In this document: in pieces, positions 1 through 8,209 of the stretch
Layout of the letters: every line of letters starts with the position of its first letter
Position numbering within the stretch: the first letter of the stretch is position 1
Assembly: GCA_030527825.1 (NCBI GenBank)
Contig: JAUNAC010000001.1
Coordinates: 682,001 to 746,000, forward strand
DNA from: Lautropia sp.
GTDB lineage: Bacteria; Pseudomonadota; Gammaproteobacteria; Burkholderiales; Burkholderiaceae_E
Length of the DNA: 64,000 bases
Direction: 5' to 3'
Made by a program: the position numbers and the translations under genes
The notes under the pieces: generated by a model
Databases searched by the model: none
Told to the model about the DNA's origin: nothing
The model's input: only the letters and a program-made list of their open reading frames with translations

Positions 1-1160
1 ATCTCCGGTGGGCCACCGGCAGTGTTGATGGCCATCACCACGGGCCTGTTCAGGAGGGTGCGCCACTGCAGCTCACGGATATCGCTGCGGCTGCCGCTTG
101 CCTGGGCCAGCTGCAGCAGCTGGGCAGGTGGAGCGCTGGCGTCTTGGGGGTCGATATCAAGGCTGCTGATGCTTTCGGTGTCCAGCTCCGCGGCGGGATT
201 GGCGAACAATCCCCAGGGACGCATGGACATCAGCCCGCTGAAGATCCAGGTGAGGGTGGTGAGAGCAAAGAGCAGGCCGACAATGTGGTGCCAGCGCATG
301 ATGCCGGGCTGGAACGGGGAGCGCGAGCCGCTGCGATAGGGGCGTGAGAAACGCCAGCGGAGAATGCCGACAATGCTGCCCGTGATGGCGACGAGTACAC
401 CGATGCTGGCAACCGTGATGACGATGCTTGGCCACCAGGCGGTCAGCTTACCGCCGCGGAACATGTATAGCCAATGCAGCCAGGTGCCAACGTAGTCGAA
501 GATCCGTTCCGTGCGTGGCGCGTCGCGCACGACTTCACCTGTGGTGCCGGACAGGTAGAGCAGCGTGTGCGATGCGTCAGGGAGCTGAACCTTGTGTAAT
601 GGACGGTGTGGATTCAGATCCGTGCTGTGGGTATGTGGATCTTCATCAACGGTGCCAAGATAATGTAATCCATCGAGATTTAGCGGGGTCTGGCTGGAGG
701 TATTCTTATTCTTCGCAGATGGCGCTAACTGGCCGGGCGAACGCAGGGGACGTTCTTGATCCAGATAAATCCTGGCACTGTCGAGTGCTGCGCGCTCGTC
801 CGTCGGTGGCAGTCGCTGCCCGGAGACGGCGTCCACAGCAACCACCGTTTCGTTGTTGCCAGGGCCGCCGTCCAGGTGAGCAGTGTAGATGGGGTGGCCG
901 CCGCGTGACGCACTCAGACGAAGATCGGAGATACTGTCGTCTTCGATACCGGCTATAGCAAAGGCTTTGCGGGGAGAGAGCAGGCGGGCGTCAGGTGTGA
1001 GGACGGGCAGGTGCTGCAGGCGTTCGGTGTAGGTGAGCTTGGGGTAGCCAACGTACAGCATCACCATGCCAGAGATGAACCAGAAGAAGAAGAGCAGGCA
1101 GACCCCGATGCCCAGCCAGCGATGGGTCAGCAGGGTCCAGCGTTTGAAGGGGATGTCCAT
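1..1160 (-). CDS. PepSY-associated TM-helix protein (3' end outside window)
   Basis: An open frame on the minus strand from an ATG at 1160 runs off the left edge, so about 386 residues are seen and the stop is missing. The start reads MDIPFKRWTLLTHRWLGIG, followed by a hydrophobic helix (residues about 15-35). Two more membrane segments follow, one near residue 235-260 and one in the stretch beginning MRWHHIVGLLFALTTL. That repeated pattern of an aromatic/HRW start, a helix and a periplasmic loop is the PepSY_TM family; such proteins often accompany TonB receptors and some reduce or process imported ferric siderophores. An in-frame stop lies upstream near 1215 and 1160 is the first ATG, which fixes the start. 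The gene follows the receptor by 64 bp, with a strong hairpin between them. The substrate is unknown. Confidence 0.85.
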   Translation of the reverse strand, partial: MDIPFKRWTLLTHRWLGIGVCLLFFFWFISGMVMLYVGYPKLTYTERLQHLPVLTPDARLLSPRKAFAIAGIEDDSISDLRLSASRGGHPIYTAHLDGGPGNNETVVAVDAVSGQRLPPTDERAALDSARIYLDQERPLRSPGQLAPSAKNKNTSSQTPLNLDGLHYLGTVDEDPHTHSTDLNPHRPLHKVQLPDASHTLLYLSGTTGEVVRDAPRTERIFDYVGTWLHWLYMFRGGKLTAWWPSIVITVASIGVLVAITGSIVGILRWRFSRPYRSGSRSPFQPGIMRWHHIVGLLFALTTLTWIFSGLMSMRPWGLFANPAAELDTESISSLDIDPQDASAPPAQLLQLAQASGSRSDIRELQWRTLLNRPVVMAINTAGGPPE

Positions 1161-1190
1161 GTCAATGATCCGGATGGGGACAGAGGTGGA

Positions 1191-1214
1191 CTGCGACAGG
1201 GTGTCCTGTCGCAG
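1191..1214 (-). terminator. Hairpin between TonB receptor and PepSY gene
   Basis: A perfect 10-bp inverted repeat (CTGCGACAGG / CCTGTCGCAG) around a 4-nt loop sits just after the receptor stop and before the PepSY start. No T-run follows it on the minus strand, so it may be a partial terminator or an mRNA processing or stability hairpin that lowers expression of the distal gene, not a full stop. Confidence 0.5.
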
Positions 1215-1224
1215 TCAGGCGGGG

Positions 1225-3339
1225 TCAGAACCGGTGATTGATGGTGAACAGGATGCGACGTGACTCACCGACGAACCATTGTGTCTCGTTGTAATAGACG
1301 GTGCTGTAGTAGAGCCGGTCAAAGATGTTCTGACCGTACAGCGCGAGCGTGGTGCTCGGGGTTGGTCGCCATTGCAGTGAAATGTCGGCGGTGGTGTAAG
1401 CCGGCAGTTTGGTGTCATTGGCCCGGGTGGCATAGCGTTTGCCGACATGACGGGCGCCGCCAGCCAGCGTCCACTGCGGGTGGAGCTGCCAGCTCAGCCA
1501 CAGATTGGCCACTCGCTGCGGAACGTCAGGAGGCGTTTTGCCATTCCGCGAAACCAGGGCGCCATCGACAACGTCATTGAAATCGTTGTAGCTCGCGCGC
1601 AGGATGCTCGCGTCGGCATCCAGGCGCACGGTGGGGGCGAGAGCCAGTGACAGGGTGCCTTCGATGCCCCGGGACGACTGCTTGCCGACCTGGATGCTGC
1701 GGTCGGGGTTGGCGGGATCCTTGCTGGCCAGATTGTGTTTCACGATGCGGTAGGCTGCCAGTGTCCATTCGCTGCTTCTGTCCGGGCTGACCTGTTTGAT
1801 GCCGGCCTCCAGCTGGTGCGCGGTGGCCAGATCGGAGTTTTCGGCGGAGCTGAGCATCAGGGGGCTGCCCGCTGGATCGGCGGCGCGGCTATGCTGGACA
1901 TAGAGCGAGAGGGCCGGGTTCAGCGCATAGACGATGCCCAGCCGGTGGCCTGTGTCGTGCCAGGAGCGTTTGAAGGCGCGGCTCTGGGTGACCAGATTGT
2001 CGCGATGCAGATGCGTTTCATCATGTCTGAGGCCGGCCACGACAGACAACTGCTGGGTAATGCGCAGACGATCTTCCAGGAACAGCGCATACTGGTCGGC
2101 GCTGTTCCTGAATCGGGGGATGAAAGGGATGTCGCTGCTGAACAGACCCGTGTCGGGTGAAAGCAGACTGACGTATCGTAAATTGCCACGATAAGTATTG
2201 TTGTCGTGCTGGAAGACGCTGTGGTTGAGGTCGAATCCAGCGGACAAGGTGTTATCGAGCCCCAGCAGCCGGTGGGTGAACGTCAGGTCGGTGGTATTGC
2301 CCGTCTGCCGTTGATGGTGGCGGATGGCTGTGTCGCCGGCGAGACCGATCTGCTGGCGGGCTGCGTCCCAGGTATAGATTTCCGTGTCGAACCAGAGCCG
2401 GTTGCTGCGGATGTGGTAGAAACGGCTGTGTACGGCGATGTGGGGCGTTGGGGTGCCGTACAGGGTCAGCTCGCTCCAGTGATCCCGGAAATCGATACGG
2501 GCATCCTGACTGTTGTAGTTGGTGCGGCGCAGGGCGGCGAGCGGCTGGCCATCAATCAGGGGCACGCCGAAGTAGCGCATGGGTTTTTGGCGGCCTTCCG
2601 CATGGCTAAGCTGGATTTGCCAGTCTGGCAGAAACTTCCATTGCAGGGCAGCACGCAGGCTATGATGGCTCTGTTGGCCACGATCCACCCAGCCATGGCT
2701 GTTTTGCGTGCTGGCATCCAGCCGGTACGTCAGGTTTTCACTGAGGGAGCCGCCACTGTCGATGGCGAGGTTACGTTCACCGTGATTGCCGATGCCGGCC
2801 TGTATTTCATGGCGGGGCGAACCCTGGAAGGGTCTGCGGGGTACGATGTTGACGACGCCGCCAATGGCACCATCGCCTTCGATGACCGAAGCTGGGCCGC
2901 GTAGCACTTCAATGTGCTCGATAGACCAGGTGTCGAATGGATAACTGACTCCGAGTCCACCGTATTGCCGGATGCCGTCATAAAGGCGCATGACGGAGCC
3001 GCTGTCGGTAAAGCCCCGGACCGAGAGTTGACTGTCACTATTGCCGGGATGCCCCAGGTCCGTAAAGCCGGGAGCACGTGCGACGGCATTCTGGGCGTTG
3101 GTATCACCGTGTTCATTGAGCTGCCGGCGCGAGATGGAGCTGACGCTGGCGGCAGTCTCCTGCGCGCTGATGCCGAGTCGGGATCCGGTGGAGATGCTGC
3201 GTTGCTGCCCTTCAACGGGGCCGTGCACAGTAACGGTTTCCAGCAGCCGGGGGGCTGCCTGCGCGGCAGGTACGGCGGTCAGTGGCAGCAGGGCAAGGCA
3301 CAAGGCATGAGCGATGGGGGTGAGGCGGATGTTTTTCAT
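1225..3339 (-). CDS. TonB-dependent outer-membrane receptor (siderophore/metal type)
   Basis: The product is 704 aa, normal for a TonB-dependent receptor. A signal peptide (residues 1-28, ending AQAA) is followed by a plug domain (about 50-165) with the usual LSVRGF, IEHIEVLRGPASV and GGVVNIV motifs. A 22-strand beta-barrel follows, ending in the aromatic C-terminus INHRF that outer-membrane assembly machinery recognises. It should import a scarce metal complex, driven by TonB-ExbB-ExbD. Its neighbours, a DUF2946 protein upstream and a PepSY protein downstream, all in the same direction, suggest iron-siderophore or copper-chelate uptake. I see no clear methionine/histidine copper motif, so the ligand stays open. 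The leader shows no convincing Fur box or riboswitch. Confidence 0.93.
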   Translation of the reverse strand: MKNIRLTPIAHALCLALLPLTAVPAAQAAPRLLETVTVHGPVEGQQRSISTGSRLGISAQETAASVSSISRRQLNEHGDTNAQNAVARAPGFTDLGHPGNSDSQLSVRGFTDSGSVMRLYDGIRQYGGLGVSYPFDTWSIEHIEVLRGPASVIEGDGAIGGVVNIVPRRPFQGSPRHEIQAGIGNHGERNLAIDSGGSLSENLTYRLDASTQNSHGWVDRGQQSHHSLRAALQWKFLPDWQIQLSHAEGRQKPMRYFGVPLIDGQPLAALRRTNYNSQDARIDFRDHWSELTLYGTPTPHIAVHSRFYHIRSNRLWFDTEIYTWDAARQQIGLAGDTAIRHHQRQTGNTTDLTFTHRLLGLDNTLSAGFDLNHSVFQHDNNTYRGNLRYVSLLSPDTGLFSSDIPFIPRFRNSADQYALFLEDRLRITQQLSVVAGLRHDETHLHRDNLVTQSRAFKRSWHDTGHRLGIVYALNPALSLYVQHSRAADPAGSPLMLSSAENSDLATAHQLEAGIKQVSPDRSSEWTLAAYRIVKHNLASKDPANPDRSIQVGKQSSRGIEGTLSLALAPTVRLDADASILRASYNDFNDVVDGALVSRNGKTPPDVPQRVANLWLSWQLHPQWTLAGGARHVGKRYATRANDTKLPAYTTADISLQWRPTPSTTLALYGQNIFDRLYYSTVYYNETQWFVGESRRILFTINHRF

Positions 3340-3681
3340 GGTGGTTGAGGGGCCCGCTGATGCAGGCCAACGGCAGAGCGAATCAGTTGGTGTGTGGGAG
3401 CGGGTCAGGAGCTGCAGTCAGCCACTATGACCGCGCACAGGTAGCGTGGTCAGACAGTTCTGGGTGCCGCCAGCGACAGGTCTCCTCTTCATGCTCAGCG
3501 CCATGTCTTTATGGCAGAGGTCTGTGCAGAACATCCGTGCCTTTGGGTGGATGTGCAAGAGGTGGGAAACTGATGACGGGCCGAACGCACTCGCGGTTCA
3601 CGAACCTGATCGGGTTGTTCTGACCCCTTCTGGAGGCAGACAACGGGCAATAATCAGGAAAGGTGATACGACGAGGTTATG
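3340..3681. other. Non-coding spacer between DUF2946 gene and TonB receptor
   Basis: The 342 bp lie between two minus-strand genes. I see no protein gene. It is long for an operon spacer, so the receptor may have its own promoter or a leader RNA. On the plus strand it carries a short TPP-riboswitch-like string (GAACCTGATC then GGGTT near 3601-3616), but the rest of that fold is missing and it points away from the receptor. Confidence 0.5.
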
Positions 3682-4074
3682 TCAAACGGCAGCTGGAGAT
3701 GGGCGAGGAGGCGCCCGGGTGTCGTAGTAGGTAACGACGGATGCCTGGGTATGGTGGCACGCAGCAATGGCATGCAGAATGTGGCGCCAGGCAATAGGGG
3801 AGAGAAATGACTGCAGCTGTGGAAGAAGTGCTGCAGGTGAGGAGATGCAGAGCGGACAGTGCCCCGTGTGCCCTAATTGGGAACGATGGTCGTCACCTGT
3901 ATCTAGGGGAATGCTGGCCTGAATGATGCCGCCGCCGCGGCAGATCGTGATGGTGCTGTCTGGATTCCAGGTGTGGGCAGGCTGGATCAGCGGTGCGAAA
4001 ACGGAGAACAGTAGTGCCAGTAACTGGCATACCAGGATGGCTGTGCTGCATCGCGATGGATGTTTGCGGGTCAT
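3682..4074 (-). CDS. DUF2946-family small protein
   Basis: The 130-aa product has an N-terminal hydrophobic segment (about 11-30, signal anchor or signal peptide) and a central HCPLC motif (two cysteines two residues apart after a histidine), the hallmark of DUF2946. Family members are small exported or membrane-anchored proteins, often beside TonB receptors and copper-related genes. The CxxC-type motif suggests metal or redox chemistry in the periplasm, but function is unproven. It is the first gene of the minus-strand set leading to the receptor and the PepSY protein. A second DUF2946 gene lies at 38,875. Confidence 0.75.
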   Translation of the reverse strand: MTRKHPSRCSTAILVCQLLALLFSVFAPLIQPAHTWNPDSTITICRGGGIIQASIPLDTGDDHRSQLGHTGHCPLCISSPAALLPQLQSFLSPIAWRHILHAIAACHHTQASVVTYYDTRAPPRPSPAAV

Positions 4075-4528
4075 CGGGGCTGTTCTTCGCTTCGGTGCTT
4101 CGGAAATCAGTGTTTCCAGAATCTTTCCCTGTTTTTGAATTATGTCCTGAAGATGAATGGCAGGGGTAATTATTGGATATTTTTTTCAAATGAAGCGTTT
4201 TGATTCAAATTCGTGATACTTATAACCACGGACTGAGCCATTTCCGGACCGGAAACGGGGGGTGTGCGGTGCTACCCTGCGCAATGTTTCTGCCTGCCAT
4301 GACTGGCTGTCCCAGACGGGTACAACCGTACGCTGGGGTGAATGCGGATATCCACGGCGGCTGGCGTTTGCGTCATGCTCAGGGCGGGGAGCTGAGCGCA
4401 TCGGGGATAAACGCTGCCAAGGTCGATATTTGGCAGCTCTGGTTCACGAAAACGGATTGAAGTGCCTGCACTGTGCACCTGTTCAGTGGATATGGAGAAC
4501 GGTGCGGATGGGTGCCCCTGCCGTGAAC
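4075..4528. other. Intergenic region, likely promoter zone for the DUF2946/receptor genes
   Basis: The 454 bp contain no convincing gene. A locally AT-rich stretch (about 4130-4225) stands out from the GC-rich surroundings and lies upstream of the minus-strand DUF2946 gene, where its promoter would be expected. I could not settle on -35/-10 boxes or a Fur site. Confidence 0.4.
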
Positions 4529-6625
4529 TCAGTTGTGGGTGCGACGCCCTTTACTGCCGCGACGGGATGATTTATTTGCCTTGGACGGTCGGGTATCGGT
4601 CGCTGGGGATTCCCTGGGAAATATTGGTGAATCATGTCCGGCTGCCTGGCCAGCATCGCGTCCGGTTGCCACTGACGGGGAAGACGGGGTGTCAGCGGGG
4701 GGAGGTGTTTCTCCGTCAGCGCGCTGATGGCTGGCCGGGGTCGCAGAATCGGCGCTGTCTGGCTTTACGGTTTTGGGTATGTCGCAACCGGACGTAGTAG
4801 CGGGAGATGATCCGGTTGTGGCCGTGACGGAAGCGAGGGACGCGGTGTCGGCTGTGGCTTTCGTACCAGTCGCTGGATGTAATGACGCGTGCACCCCAGG
4901 GGCTGGGGTGGGAGCAGTTGCGGGAGGGCTGTGGGGGGACACGCTAGGGGGCGGGGTCTGTTGTTCCTGTCCTGGGGGGGGCAGGTCGTCGGCAGGCGGC
5001 GCGGTAGCAGGTCGTACCGCGGCGAATCCTGCCCGTAGATGGGCGGCGTACTCAGGTTCTTCGGTCTGGGCCGACTGTTGACGAATGGACGTCAGCTCGC
5101 CGCTGGCCTCAGCCATGTCTGCTGCAAGCGCGATGTTCAGGCGCCGGGCGCCGCTGCCCAGTGCGGCCATTGACAGGGCGTTCGGATAGAGCCGGATCAG
5201 GATCCGTTCCATGGCCAGTGTCAGCTCTGTCTGCAGGGCGGCTGCCAGCGCGTCAGGCCCGTAATTCTGGCGTTTCCGCCAGAATTGGGTGAATTGATCA
5301 TGCTGCTGTTCAAGGACGTCCGTAACCGTTTTTTCCCAGTGGGCAGGGTGTTCAGACTGGGTCCATTCACCGCGTCCCCGGCCATAGTGGGCTACGGCCA
5401 GGTAGGTGAGGAGTGCGGATTGAACCAGACGGTTCATGACGGCATCCGTCCAGGTCACGGTGATGGCATCAATACCACGTACCATGTTGTAGCCCCTGGC
5501 CAGGCCGGCACCTCCGAGGGCACCAAGTACGCCGCCGGCGATCATGCCACCGCCCAGCGTGAGGCCGCCGCTGAGCAGATCGGCCTTGAGGCCCGCCAGG
5601 GCGCCGGTGACCAGCCCGCCCACGACAGCTGCGTGCCCTTCATTGAGATTTTCGGTGACATCATAGTGATCTGCCATACGGCTGAGCACGTCATCGCTGG
5701 CATGACCAAGTAGTTCATTGGCCACAATCAGTTCGTCAGTGGACTGGCGAATGGCCGTGTTCAGTCGCTCGGCCAGCCGGGTCATGGCCTGTTGCTTGGC
5801 ATCATCCTGGGAGGAGCGCGAAACGCCCAGTACTTTGCCCACTTCACGTAACTGATCTTTCAGGCTACTGTTGGGGATGCGCTCCCGGTCCAGGGCGGTT
5901 GCGGCCAGCCGGGCCGCCAGAATATGCATGGAGCGGTCGAAGGTTTGGCGACGCTGGTTCTGCCACAGGCGGTTCAGGCGTCCAAAAGCCGCCTGCTTGG
6001 CCTGTGACAGAAGTGGCGTCACCGCCTGCAGCAAGGCCCCTTCCTGGACCCAACAGCGCGCAAAAGCATCTAGCGCCAGCACCTGGTGCACGTTGCCAAA
6101 GCGGGTGAGATAGGAGCGCCATCGGTCAATTTCGGCTTCTTCGGCTTGATGGCCCGCCGGCGGCCCCATCTGATTGAGTAGCACGATGATGGGTTTGCCG
6201 ATCCAGGCGAGGATTTTCATTTCCGGCTCGACGTAACTGGCATCTTCCGGATTTTCCGATGCGTTGACCAGATAAAGCACAACATCCGCTTCTTCACGTA
6301 CGTTGTGCACGGCCTGCTGACTGGACCAGAGTGCACGGTCGGCAAATCGATCCCAGACCTGGCTGACGAACCAGCCAATGGGGCGCTCGGATTGCAGCAA
6401 GCGCCTGGCCAGCCGGACACTGTCGCCGAATCCGGGCGTATCCCACAGAAGCAGCAAGTCACCCTGGGGGGTCTGTGCCAGTTCGAAACGGTCGGCAGTA
6501 TCCGTGACGTGCGGTTCGTCCCGCACTTCACCGACGTTCTGGGAGAGCAGCGTGCGGGCAAGGGTGGTCTTGCCGACATTGGTGTGCGAAACCAGGCTGA
6601 GGGAGATGGTGTTGGCAGCAGACAC
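4529..6625 (-). CDS. DUF3482-containing GTPase with proline/serine/threonine-rich tail
   Basis: The product is 698 aa. The N-terminal GTPase domain shows a P-loop in SHTNVGKTT (about 13-21), a G3 motif in WDTPGFGDS (about 61-69) and a guanine-specificity-like LNQMG, slightly off the consensus NKxD. A helical DUF3482 region follows (about 200-520), with a glycine-rich hydrophobic hairpin around 330-375 that could insert in a membrane. The last about 170 residues are low-complexity P/T/S/A-rich, ending in a basic SSRRGSKGRR segment; I regard this tail as unusual for the family. DUF3482 GTPases are typically paired with DUF2868 membrane proteins, as here (21 bp apart). The cellular role is unknown; a membrane-associated GTPase module is an inference. 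Confidence 0.85.
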   Translation of the reverse strand: MSAANTISLSLVSHTNVGKTTLARTLLSQNVGEVRDEPHVTDTADRFELAQTPQGDLLLLWDTPGFGDSVRLARRLLQSERPIGWFVSQVWDRFADRALWSSQQAVHNVREEADVVLYLVNASENPEDASYVEPEMKILAWIGKPIIVLLNQMGPPAGHQAEEAEIDRWRSYLTRFGNVHQVLALDAFARCWVQEGALLQAVTPLLSQAKQAAFGRLNRLWQNQRRQTFDRSMHILAARLAATALDRERIPNSSLKDQLREVGKVLGVSRSSQDDAKQQAMTRLAERLNTAIRQSTDELIVANELLGHASDDVLSRMADHYDVTENLNEGHAAVVGGLVTGALAGLKADLLSGGLTLGGGMIAGGVLGALGGAGLARGYNMVRGIDAITVTWTDAVMNRLVQSALLTYLAVAHYGRGRGEWTQSEHPAHWEKTVTDVLEQQHDQFTQFWRKRQNYGPDALAAALQTELTLAMERILIRLYPNALSMAALGSGARRLNIALAADMAEASGELTSIRQQSAQTEEPEYAAHLRAGFAAVRPATAPPADDLPPPGQEQQTPPPSVSPHSPPATAPTPAPGVHASLHPATGTKATADTASLASVTATTGSSPATTSGCDIPKTVKPDSADSATPASHQRADGETPPPADTPSSPSVATGRDAGQAAGHDSPIFPRESPATDTRPSKANKSSRRGSKGRRTHN

Positions 6626-6646
6626 GGCAGTGATGGATAGGTAGGG

Positions 6647-8209
6647 TCAGGGCATGGCCGGAATGGACTGGTGTGTGCCATCAAGGATGGCGCCCAGTGT
6701 GTTGACGGCTTCGTGTTCAGGGCTGTTTGCAGCAAGATTGACAAACAGGGGGGGGATGTTGCTGCGGCTGGCCAGGATGCGGCGCCAGGCGTGGCGACGT
6801 GTTTCCTGTCGATTCGATGCGGTCCCGAAGCGGGCCAGGAAGCCGCTTTCATCGACGAGCACGGCCAGTGGGGTACCGGCAGGCAGGTGTTTACCCAGAA
6901 TAGACAGGAAAGTGGCGTGATTTTCAGCTTCCGGGGTGGCGGACAGGGAATAGACTGCGATGGCCAGTGCGGCACCGCGGCTGCCCGGCGGGGGATGGGG
7001 CAGGTCATCCTCTTCGCCCAATGCCAGTGGCGGCTGCAGATGCAGCTTGACTGGACAATCAAAGGCGCGTTGCAGCAGCTGGTTCAGTCCGGCACGGGTG
7101 GTGTCATCGAGGTGATAGCTATAGGGTTGTGCCCAGACGAGCGCCGCTTCGCCTCTTTGGGAGCGCAGCAGGTCACGGAAATAGCTCTCATCAAGTGCCA
7201 GGGGAAAGTGGCGGGCAAGCTGGCGGGCGCGCAAACCATGCAGGAGTGCCAGGACCAGGCGCGGCAGAATGACGATGAGCAGAATGGTCAGCGTCTGCAG
7301 GTGTATCCAGTGGGCCGCGTTTTCGCCCTGATGGAGCGGGAAGCGAATCATTGCCAGGGCGTTGGCATCGGGCAGAGGGATACCGCTGATCTGGCTGGCC
7401 ACTCCCCAGAGCAGATGGATGAAGGTTTCCACCTGAGGTGGGGACAGAAAAGTGCTCTCCCAGCCGGCCCGGTATTCCAGCGCCAGTCCGTGCAGATAGA
7501 GACTGCCGAGGGCACCGAGCGCAAAGGCTAGGGCGCCGCCATGGAGGAGACACAGTGCGCGCTGGCCATAGAGCGGTCCAGCCGCGCGTAACCAGCTGTC
7601 GCGGAAGGTGGTGGCGACGCTGCTATCGCGTGTCCGGCCATGTGTCTTCCAGCGCTGGCCCGTTGCCAGGGGGATGAGCAGATGACGTTGCAGCCAGCCG
7701 CCCGGGGAAGAGACGCGGTTTTCTGGCGGGGCATGGCTGGCACTGCGCTGCTGTTCCTCGTTTGCCGTGGATCTGGCGAGCCTCGTGGAGGATGGTCTGG
7801 CCGCACGTATGCGGGTGGTAATCGTGTTCACCGCCAGGACCAGATAGGTGAACAGATTCCAGAGGATGATCAGCAGCAGGGGCGGGTTGAGGATGTTGAC
7901 GCGTGGACCACTGGCGGAGTCCAGGATTGCTCCAGCCAGACAGGCCAGCGCGAGGAGCAGGGGCGCAAACCAGCTGCGCCATTGCAGGCTGTGTATCAGG
8001 CCGGCCAGTGCGGGTCGGCGGGATCCGATTTTTGCGCAGGCCAGACGGGCGCGTGCGATGATGAAGGTGTCTGCTGATGCATCCGGGCCCAGCTGGCGGC
8101 GCGCTGCGTCGGTAACATGCCGACGATCTTCGTCCGTCCAGATCGGGGAAGCTGGCTGCCGCTCTACGGCCCGAACCAGTAGAACCTGCTGTGCGTCGTG
8201 TTCAGTCAC
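6647..8209 (-). CDS. DUF2868-family multi-pass membrane protein
   Basis: The 520-aa product has hydrophobic helices near residues 80-97, 109-129, 215-240 and 305-325 and a soluble C-terminal half. It matches the DUF2868 family, partner of the DUF3482 GTPase encoded 21 bp downstream. It starts with GTG at 8209 and overlaps the end of gshA by 8 bp, so translation is probably coupled. No catalytic motif is apparent. The conserved pairing suggests a membrane complex in which the GTPase acts on or through this protein, but no reaction can be assigned. Confidence 0.83.
   Translation of the reverse strand: MTEHDAQQVLLVRAVERQPASPIWTDEDRRHVTDAARRQLGPDASADTFIIARARLACAKIGSRRPALAGLIHSLQWRSWFAPLLLALACLAGAILDSASGPRVNILNPPLLLIILWNLFTYLVLAVNTITTRIRAARPSSTRLARSTANEEQQRSASHAPPENRVSSPGGWLQRHLLIPLATGQRWKTHGRTRDSSVATTFRDSWLRAAGPLYGQRALCLLHGGALAFALGALGSLYLHGLALEYRAGWESTFLSPPQVETFIHLLWGVASQISGIPLPDANALAMIRFPLHQGENAAHWIHLQTLTILLIVILPRLVLALLHGLRARQLARHFPLALDESYFRDLLRSQRGEAALVWAQPYSYHLDDTTRAGLNQLLQRAFDCPVKLHLQPPLALGEEDDLPHPPPGSRGAALAIAVYSLSATPEAENHATFLSILGKHLPAGTPLAVLVDESGFLARFGTASNRQETRRHAWRRILASRSNIPPLFVNLAANSPEHEAVNTLGAILDGTHQSIPAMP

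Noticed and set aside
3541..3645. TPP-riboswitch-like string on the plus strand (GAACCTGATC followed by GGGTT)
   Set aside because: The other conserved parts of the fold (CTGAGA and GCG-AGGGA) are missing or altered, and no thiamine gene follows on that strand; the next gene is on the minus strand.
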